From Chlorobiales bacterium (GTDB lineage Bacteria > Bacteroidota > Chlorobiia > Chlorobiales > Chlorobiaceae): a DNA stretch of 5,015 bases. Under the pieces are notes generated by a model that saw only the letters and a program-made list of their open reading frames with translations, did not search any database and was not told the origin of the DNA. Every line of letters starts with the position of its first letter. The stretch's first letter is position 1. Of this stretch, positions 1 to 5,015 are shown piece after piece. The DNA is taken from assembly GCA_022360275.1 (NCBI GenBank), contig JAKSDC010000175.1, forward strand, positions 1-5,015. Reading direction: 5' to 3'. The position numbers were made by a program, and so were the translations under genes.

Positions 1-96
1 TATGTAGGGAAAGCCTTGCCCCCCTGGTTGTTTATTTCTCGGACAGGCCGCAGCGGATAGCGGGGCATATGAGAAAAGGAGATACGGCGAACCGGT

Positions 97-1440
<1,344 letters not shown>

Positions 1441-1452
1441 TGTTCTGATGTA

Positions 1453-1480
1453 TTTATACCTGAATTGAGCGATTGTTCAA
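1453..1480 (-). promoter_or_regulatory. Possible accC promoter, nearly leaderless
   Basis: Reading the minus strand, TTGAAC (1475-1480) is followed after 16 bases by TATAAA (1453-1458). This resembles a sigma-70 promoter, with 4/6 and 5/6 matches. The TTG start of accC lies 12 bases beyond the -10 hexamer, so a transcript would have a leader of only about 5-6 bases. An imperfect inverted repeat, TTGAGC-GATT-GTTCAA (1465-1480 on the plus strand), overlaps the -35 and spacer. Its existence would let accC be transcribed separately from efp-accB. This is inferred from pattern only. Confidence 0.33.
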
Positions 1481-1501
1481 GCGTTCCGTAACAGGAGAGT
1501 A

Positions 1502-1557
1502 CAGAAGCAAGAAGCCAGAATGAAAATGACTAAGGAATATTTACTAATGAAATAATG
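1502..1557. repeat. Degenerate heptamer repeats in the accB-accC gap
   Basis: Read on the plus strand in blocks of seven, this stretch runs CAGAAGC, AAGAAGC, CAGAATG, AAAATGA, CTAAGGA, ATATTTA, CTAATGA, AATAATG. The first two blocks differ by one base, and CTAAGGA and CTAATGA recur 14 bases apart. The phase suggests decayed heptanucleotide tandem repeats of the kind known from some bacterial intergenic regions. Just beyond it (1562-1589) AAGTCA and TGACTT form an inverted pair around a pyrimidine-rich loop. On the minus strand this carries the word AGTCAAAA, which also appears beyond accA. No coding sequence is evident between 1441 and 1646. Confidence 0.45.
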
Positions 1558-1646
1558 GCGAAAGTCATCGTTTTCTTCTTTTTTGACTTCTCTCATCTCT
1601 TGTCACTATTTTTCAGGGCAATTTGAAGCGCTCAACATGGGTTGTG

Positions 1647-2105
1647 TTATGGTTTGAGAAGAAACAGAACCTGGTCATATTCCACAGCCTGGCCGTTTTC
1701 AACCAGGATTTCAGCAATGGAGCCGGCAAAATCGGATTCGATTTCGTTCATGAGTTTCATGGCCTCGATAATACAAAGAACCTGACCGCTCTCGATGCGG
1801 TCATTGACGTTAACGAAAGGGTCGGTTTCCGGAGAGGGTGCGCGGTAAAAGGTTCCGACAATAGGAGAGCGGATTTCTATCAATCCTTCGGCGGCAGGTG
1901 TTGACGGCTCGGGATTTTCTTCCTGGGGTTTTGCTGCAGGAGCTTGAATGACCTCCTGCGTTGAAGGTTGCTGGCTGTTATGAGATACAGGTGTTGCAGA
2001 TGATCTTTTGAGGGTGATCCTGAAATCACCTTCTTCAATAGTAGCTTCATCGAGATCGGAGTTGTTGATCATATCGATAAGCTGCTGAATTTCTTTGAGA
2101 TTCAT
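1647..2105 (-). CDS. accB: Acetyl-CoA carboxylase, biotin carboxyl carrier protein (BCCP)
   Basis: AccB carries the covalently bound biotin that shuttles the carboxyl group from AccC to the AccA/AccD carboxyltransferase. The 152-residue product is typical of BCCP. It has an N-terminal segment beginning MNLKEIQQLID (1-11) with the usual acidic EEGDF at 24-28, then a flexible Pro/Ala/Gln/Glu-rich linker (about 35-75). A C-terminal biotinyl domain (about 76-152) follows. That domain contains the 'thumb' stretch GTFYRAPSPETDPF (84-97), characteristic of AccB, and the biotin motif EAMKLMNEI (114-122). K117 is the predicted biotinylated lysine. The ATG start (2103-2105) agrees with the conserved family N-terminus. 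The gene lies 39 bases downstream of efp with no terminator between, so the two are probably cotranscribed. accC follows in the same direction. No Shine-Dalgarno sequence is apparent before the start. Confidence 0.96.
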   Translation of the reverse strand: MNLKEIQQLIDMINNSDLDEATIEEGDFRITLKRSSATPVSHNSQQPSTQEVIQAPAAKPQEENPEPSTPAAEGLIEIRSPIVGTFYRAPSPETDPFVNVNDRIESGQVLCIIEAMKLMNEIESDFAGSIAEILVENGQAVEYDQVLFLLKP

Positions 2106-2144
2106 AATATCTACGTTAGGTTTGATGCGGGTCGTTCAGAATGT

Positions 2145-2711
2145 TTATTTTTTAACTCTTTCCATATATTCCCCGCTACGTGTATCGACACGGATAATAC
2201 TGCCGGCCTGGATGAACATGGGTACGTTAACTTCCGCACCGGTTTCAAGAGTTGCGGGTTTTGTCCCGCTTGTTGCACGGTCGTCTTTTGTCGCAGGGCT
2301 TGTTTCGGTAACCTCCAGTTCTGCAAATATAGGCAACTCGGCCTCAAGAATTGAGCCGTCATCTGCAAAAACGATACCCGCGAGCATTCCTTCCGTCAGG
2401 AAACGTGCGGGGGCACCAATGATTTCTTTTGCAATATGTATCTGGTCAAAAGTCTCGGAATCCATCATCACATAGTCGTCACCGTCCCGGTAGAGGTACT
2501 GATACTGTTTCCGTTCGGTCAGAATAACATCAACGGATTCGCTCGCGCTGAAACGATGTTCGACATTTCGCCCTGTATTGAGGTTTTTCATACCTGCCTG
2601 ATAAAACGCCCTCAGGTTCCCGGGGGTTCGGTGGACAAGGCTCTCGATACGATGCGGTTCGCCCCGAAAACGGATAATCGAACCTTTCGATACATTACTG
2701 ATTGATGTCAT
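2145..2711 (-). CDS. efp: Elongation factor P
   Basis: EF-P binds ribosomes stalled on proline runs, between the P and E sites, and stimulates peptide bond formation. From ATG 2709-2711 the product is 188 residues, the canonical length. It has an N-terminal KOW-like domain (about 1-64), a central OB domain (about 65-128) and a C-terminal OB domain carrying the family signature from K151 through ETG (156-158) and VPMFIQAG to VDT (175-177). The frame stays open upstream to 2891 with a possible start there. I reject that longer form because MTSISNVSKGSIIRF fits the family N-terminus and a good promoter lies inside the extension. The tip loop reads TPGNLRAF (29-36). Asn32 sits where E. coli has the modified Lys34 and other groups have a rhamnosylated Arg, so neither modification can occur at this residue. 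efp heads the efp-accB-accC cluster, and an efp-accBC neighbourhood is known in other bacteria. Confidence 0.96.
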   Translation of the reverse strand: MTSISNVSKGSIIRFRGEPHRIESLVHRTPGNLRAFYQAGMKNLNTGRNVEHRFSASESVDVILTERKQYQYLYRDGDDYVMMDSETFDQIHIAKEIIGAPARFLTEGMLAGIVFADDGSILEAELPIFAELEVTETSPATKDDRATSGTKPATLETGAEVNVPMFIQAGSIIRVDTRSGEYMERVKK

Positions 2712-2771
2712 ATGAAAGCGAAAATAAACAAAAGTTCTGTGCTGTACTGCTTGCTGTTCGGCGAAGAGTTT

Positions 2772-2800
2772 AATATAATACAGCGCATTGTGATTAACAA
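2772..2800 (-). promoter_or_regulatory. Probable sigma-70-type promoter of efp-accB
   Basis: On the minus strand, TTGTTA (2795-2800) and TATATT (2772-2777) are separated by the optimal 17 bases. Transcription would begin near 2765 and leave a leader of about 54 bases before the EF-P ATG. The surrounding sequence is AT-rich and faces away from the HU gene, as expected of a divergent promoter region. The promoter lies within the open N-terminal extension of the efp frame, which supports the downstream start. Confidence 0.55.
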
Positions 2801-2893
2801 TCGCCTGGTTTGAGCGTTTCTTCAAAAAACCGGTCAGATCAGGGATCAGCGAAAACAGATGTTCAAGCGTCGGCAGAAAAACCGATTGCATGT

Positions 2894-2923
2894 TTGTAAC
2901 AGACTGGTTACATTAGTTTTAAT
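2894..2923 (+). promoter_or_regulatory. Possible promoter of the HU gene
   Basis: TTGTAA (2894-2899) and TTTAAT (2918-2923) are separated by 18 bases and match the sigma-70 consensus at 4/6 and 5/6 positions. Transcription would start near 2930, giving a leader of about 48 bases before the HU ATG at 2978. Inverted repeats overlap both hexamers. No better spaced pair was seen closer to the gene. Confidence 0.38.
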
Positions 2924-2933
2924 GTAGTTTACA
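2895..2933. promoter_or_regulatory. Clustered overlapping inverted repeats, candidate operator
   Basis: Three inverted repeats share arms here. TGTAAC (2895-2900) pairs with GTTACA (2907-2912). TACATTA (2909-2915) pairs with TAATGTA (2920-2926) around GTTT, a perfect 7-bp arm pair. TGTA (2923-2926) pairs with TACA (2930-2933). TGTA or TACA half-sites therefore start at 2895, 2909, 2923 and 2930, all offset by multiples of 7. The cluster overlaps the candidate HU promoter. This geometry suits a dimeric DNA-binding regulator, but I cannot name one. Confidence 0.45.
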
Positions 2934-2977
2934 GTTAATCTGGTGGTTATTGATCCTAACAATAAAAAAATTATCCT

Positions 2978-3250
2978 ATGTCTAAAGCCGAGTTAGTTGA
3001 AAAGATTGCATCCCAGGCAGGGTTAACCAAAGCCGACGCGGAAAGGGCTGTGAACGCTTTTGTCAATGTTGTGGCCGCTGGTTTGAAAGCAGGTGATGAT
3101 GTCACCCTTGTGGGTTTCGGGACTTTTTCAACAGGTGAAAGAGCAGCGCGACAGGGCAGAAATCCCCAGACAGGCGAAACAATTTCCATTGCAGCAAAGA
3201 AAGTCGTTAAATTCAAGCCTGGCAAAGCACTGAGAGAAGAAGTGGCCTGA
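2978..3250 (+). CDS. HU-family DNA-binding protein
   Basis: This is a small basic nucleoid protein of the HU/IHF family that bends and compacts DNA as a dimer. The product has 90 residues, the standard HU length. Two N-terminal helices (about 3-38, starting SKAELVEKIASQAGLTKADAE) form the dimer body. The beta sheet follows with the GFGTF motif at 46-50. The DNA-binding arm carries RNPQTGETI (61-69), where P63 corresponds to the intercalating proline. The C-terminal segment KKVVKFKPGKALRE (74-87) closes the family signature. The ATG at 2978 matches the family N-terminus. No Shine-Dalgarno sequence precedes it, and the leader is A-rich. It is transcribed divergently from efp and ends in its own terminator, so it is probably monocistronic. 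HU versus an IHF subunit cannot be settled from sequence alone. HU is more likely given the length and the absence of IHF-specific features. Confidence 0.95.
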   Translation: MSKAELVEKIASQAGLTKADAERAVNAFVNVVAAGLKAGDDVTLVGFGTFSTGERAARQGRNPQTGETISIAAKKVVKFKPGKALREEVA

Positions 3251-3282
3251 ACGGTCCGTTTTTTCTGTGCACACCTTTTTTT

Positions 3283-3317
3283 AAGTCCATCCGGCAGAAG
3301 CCCGATGGGCTTTTTTT
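3283..3317 (+). terminator. Intrinsic terminator after the HU gene
   Basis: The transcript can fold into a stem from 3283-3295 to 3300-3312. AAGTCCATC pairs with GATGGGCTT (one G-U pair), followed by one C-C mismatch, GGC/GCC and the loop AGAA. Seven T residues (3311-3317) overlap and follow the stem. This lies 33 bases beyond the HU stop. A shorter alternative stem, AAGCCC-GAT-GGGCTT, uses the same right arm. A weak AACGG/CCGTT element with a T-run (3250-3264) precedes it. Confidence 0.8.
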
Positions 3318-3338
3318 ATAAAAAATGCGTCTGATTTT

Positions 3339-4352
3339 ATGGCAACAAAAGTAGTCCTTGATTTTGAAAAGCCGCTGTTCGAGCTTGAGGAAAAGCTTCA
3401 CGAGATGCGAGTGTGTTTGAAAAAAAGCTCGGGTGAGCATAATCTGGTTGAAACTGAAGGGTTGAACCGGGAGATAGAGGTTCTTGAATCAAAAGTCGAT
3501 GCTCTCAGGCATTCGATCTACCAGAATCTTACGAGGTGGCAAAAGGTACAACTTGCCCGTCACCCTGAAAGACCCTATACCTTGGATTACGTCTATATGA
3601 TGATGCAGGATTTTGTGGAGCTTGCCGGTGACAGGCATTACCGGGATGACAAGGCGATAGTTGGAGGTTTTGCCAGGATAGAAGACCAGGAATCCGGTTT
3701 TGAACAGACCGTTATGGTCATCGGCCACCAGAAAGGCAGGGACACCAAGTCCAACCTGTACAGGAATTTCGGAATGGCTCAGCCTGAAGGTTACCGCAAG
3801 GCGCTCCGGCTCATGAAGCTTGCGGAAAAATTCAATAAGCCGGTTGTTACCCTGATCGATACTCCCGGAGCGTATCCGGGCATTGAAGCCGAAGAGCACG
3901 GACAGGCAGAGGCGATAGCTCGTAATCTCTTCGAGATGGCAGGCCTTCGCGTGCCGGTTATCTGCGTTATTATAGGTGAAGGTGCAAGTGGCGGGGCTAT
4001 AGGTATTGGTTTGGGTGATCGTATACTGATGGCTGAGAACGCCTGGTATTCGGTTATCTCTCCGGAAAGCTGCTCATCCATTCTCTGGCGGAGCTGGAAG
4101 TTCAAGGAGCAGGCAGCCGAAGCGCTGAAGCTGACAGCCGACGACCTTCTCGAACAGCAAATTATTGACAGGATCATACCCGAGCCGCTTGGCGGTGCAC
4201 ACCATGATCCCGAAAAAATGGCAGCTACGGTAAAAACGATGCTTGTTGAAGAGTTACAGGGGCTGCTGGACAAAGATCCCGCTGAGCTTGTCAATAAGAG
4301 AGTAGACAAGTTTGCGAAAATGGGAGTATGGAATGAGGAGAAGCAGGAATAA
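3339..4352 (+). CDS. accA: Acetyl-CoA carboxylase, carboxyltransferase subunit alpha
   Basis: AccA pairs with AccD to transfer the carboxyl group from carboxybiotin-AccB to acetyl-CoA, giving malonyl-CoA for fatty acid synthesis. The 337-residue product is slightly longer than the E. coli protein. The N-terminal helical region (about 5-65) includes the LDFEKPLFELEEKL start typical of the family. Next come RPYTLDY (78-84) and GHQKGRDTK (129-137), then RNFGMAQPEGYRKALRLM (142-159). The crotonase-type core follows with DTPGAYPGIEAEEHGQ (174-189), the glycine-rich GEGASGGAIGIG (213-224) and SVISPESCSSILW (238-250). The ATG at 3339 fits the family start MATK. No Shine-Dalgarno sequence is visible, and the start is only 21 bases past the HU terminator T-run, so a private promoter must overlap that terminator or expression depends on readthrough. 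accD is not in the window, and the biotin subunits lie nearby on the opposite strand. Confidence 0.97.
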   Translation: MATKVVLDFEKPLFELEEKLHEMRVCLKKSSGEHNLVETEGLNREIEVLESKVDALRHSIYQNLTRWQKVQLARHPERPYTLDYVYMMMQDFVELAGDRHYRDDKAIVGGFARIEDQESGFEQTVMVIGHQKGRDTKSNLYRNFGMAQPEGYRKALRLMKLAEKFNKPVVTLIDTPGAYPGIEAEEHGQAEAIARNLFEMAGLRVPVICVIIGEGASGGAIGIGLGDRILMAENAWYSVISPESCSSILWRSWKFKEQAAEALKLTADDLLEQQIIDRIIPEPLGGAHHDPEKMAATVKTMLVEELQGLLDKDPAELVNKRVDKFAKMGVWNEEKQE

Positions 4353-4385
4353 AGTCAAAAGGTAAAATTCAAAAGTCAAAGAAGG
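4351..4385 (+). repeat. Degenerate AAAGTCA heptamer repeats after accA
   Basis: Starting within the accA stop codon, the sequence reads AAAGTCA, AAAGGTA, AAATTCA, AAAGTCA, AAGAAGG in blocks of seven. The first and fourth blocks are identical and the middle two differ from them at two positions or fewer. It looks like a short, partly decayed heptanucleotide tandem array. The word AGTCAAAA also occurs on the minus strand in the accB-accC gap. Confidence 0.6.
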
Positions 4386-4412
4386 GAAGAGAAACCGGAA
4401 GGTATACGGCGG

Positions 4413-4448
4413 TGTGAAGACGAATAAGATTGTGAAGACGAATAAGAT
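4413..4448 (+). repeat. Perfect 18-bp tandem duplication
   Basis: The 18-base unit TGTGAAGACGAATAAGAT occurs twice with no spacer (4413-4430 and 4431-4448) and no mismatch. Neither flank continues the unit. It lies in the non-coding gap between accA and korB. A recent slippage duplication or a two-copy minisatellite would explain it. No function is apparent. Confidence 0.9.
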
Positions 4449-4490
4449 AGGTAGTCTTCAGTAGACAATTGGCAGAGCGCAAATAAAGCA

Positions 4491-4521
4491 GAAAGCCGGC
4501 ATGATGCCGGCTTTCTTTTTT
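4491..4521. terminator. Bidirectional intrinsic terminator between accA and korB
   Basis: GAAAGCCGGCA (4491-4501) and TGCCGGCTTTC (4505-4515) form a perfect 11-bp stem with a 3-base TGA loop. On the plus strand it is followed by six T residues (4516-4521), giving a strong terminator for accA. On the minus strand the stem is followed by TGCTTTATTTG, a weaker T-rich tract, so it can also end korB, whose stop is 22 bases beyond this element. A shared terminator is expected for convergent genes. Confidence 0.88.
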
Positions 4522-4542
4522 CTGTGCTTCCCTGAAGCGGCA

Positions 4543-5015
4543 TTACTTGATCGTCCAGGTGCTTGGGCCCTCGAGAAGTTCCTCGAGGGTGCCTTCGCCG
4601 CCAGCCTGTGCGTGTGCTATTTGTGCATCGAGAGCATCTTCGTAGGTGAAGCGGTCCTCAACATAAAAGATGCCGATCGGCCTGGGAAGATAGTCTTCCT
4701 TGGTATCAGGATCGTCAAAGAAGTCGGCGAGAATATTTGCTTTCAGCTTGTCTTTCTCGTCGTGGATCCAGAGATCGTCTTTGGAAACCGAAGAGTCACT
4801 GAGGTCAACGACAAGTGGTGTGAAGCCGTCAAGCTTGATTCCCTTGTTCCCGTCTTTTCCGAACACAAGCGGTTTGCCCTGCTCGAGGTAGACGGTCGTA
4901 TCAGCTTTTCTTTCACGGTCGGTAAAGACAGCAAAAGCACCATCGTTGTAGATCGGGCAGTTCTGGTAGATCTCGACAACGGAAGTTCCGCTGTGTTGTG
5001 CGGCACGTTTGAATA
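4543..5015 (-). CDS. korB: 2-oxoglutarate:ferredoxin oxidoreductase, beta subunit (C-terminal part)
   Basis: This thiamine-diphosphate enzyme interconverts 2-oxoglutarate and succinyl-CoA plus CO2 with ferredoxin. In green sulfur bacteria it runs in the carboxylating direction in the reductive TCA cycle. Only the C-terminal 156 residues are in the window. The frame is open to the right edge, where the gene is cut, and the true start lies beyond it. The visible part begins FKRAAQHSGTSVVEIYQNCP, and the SVVEIYQNCPIYND stretch is characteristic of the KorB/PorB-like beta subunits just after the ThDP-binding core. The tail includes LPRPIGIFYVEDR and ends in PSTWTIK, as I recall for Chlorobium-type KorB. 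The Cys-binding and ThDP motifs of the N-terminal part cannot be checked. An internal GTG at 4864-4866 is not the start. Another 2-oxoacid specificity is possible, and korA should lie upstream (to the right). The gene converges on accA. Confidence 0.85.
   Translation of the reverse strand, partial: FKRAAQHSGTSVVEIYQNCPIYNDGAFAVFTDRERKADTTVYLEQGKPLVFGKDGNKGIKLDGFTPLVVDLSDSSVSKDDLWIHDEKDKLKANILADFFDDPDTKEDYLPRPIGIFYVEDRFTYEDALDAQIAHAQAGGEGTLEELLEGPSTWTIK

Noticed and set aside
1..96. Possible accC terminator or RNA in the left edge region
   Set aside because: Only weak stems are present (CCGC/GCGG and a mismatched GGG/CCC element near the edge) without a following T-run inside the window. The region is too short to judge.
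1562..1589. AAGTCA/TGACTT inverted repeat as an accB terminator
   Set aside because: The stem is only 6 bp, AT-rich, has a 16-base loop and no T-run in the direction of transcription. It fits better as part of the repeat tract.
2095..2475. Plus-strand open frame opposite efp
   Set aside because: It overlaps efp antisense and crosses into accB, and has no family resemblance or promoter.
2712..2891. In-frame 60-codon N-terminal extension of EF-P
   Set aside because: The 188-residue form matches the family length and N-terminus, and a well-spaced promoter lies inside the extension, so it is probably untranslated.
3791..4309. Minus-strand open frame (172 codons) opposite accA
   Set aside because: It is a Ser/Ile-rich shadow of the conserved accA coding sequence with no recognisable domain.

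Overview
This 5,015-base window looks like chromosomal core sequence from a green sulfur bacterium (Chlorobi, Chlorobiaceae; Chlorobium, Chlorobaculum or Prosthecochloris type). That assignment is from recognition, not a search. It rests on the Chlorobium-like wording of EF-P and AccA, and on a 2-oxoacid:ferredoxin oxidoreductase beta subunit (KorB type), which in these bacteria serves the reductive TCA cycle.

Layout, left to right. Bases 1-96 are downstream of accC and hold no gene I can support. From 2711 down to 97, on the minus strand, lies a probable efp-accB-accC cluster: elongation factor P, the biotin carboxyl carrier protein and biotin carboxylase. The efp-accB gap is only 39 bases. 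The accB-accC gap is 206 bases, holds degenerate heptamer repeats, and has a possible accC promoter just before a TTG start codon. Bases 2712-2977 are a divergent promoter region between efp (minus) and an HU-family DNA-binding protein gene (plus). It contains a good sigma-70-like promoter for efp and a nest of overlapping inverted repeats upstream of HU. HU (2978-3250) ends at a strong intrinsic terminator, and accA (3339-4352, carboxyltransferase alpha subunit) begins within 30 bases of it. Between accA and the convergent, right-truncated korB (4543 to the window edge, minus) lie heptamer-like repeats, a perfect 18-bp tandem duplication and a hairpin terminator that could serve both strands.

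How the genes fit together. AccB and AccC make the biotin-carboxylation half of acetyl-CoA carboxylase. AccA is half of the carboxyltransferase, and accD is not in the window. Together they make malonyl-CoA for lipid synthesis. KorB belongs to an enzyme that fixes CO2 onto succinyl-CoA. EF-P and HU are housekeeping translation and nucleoid proteins.

I see no mobile element, CRISPR array, RNA gene or defence system, and no convincing new multi-gene system. The points most worth a second look are the Asn at the EF-P tip, the clustered palindromes before HU, the absence of clear Shine-Dalgarno sequences at all five visible starts, and the heptamer-type intergenic repeats.
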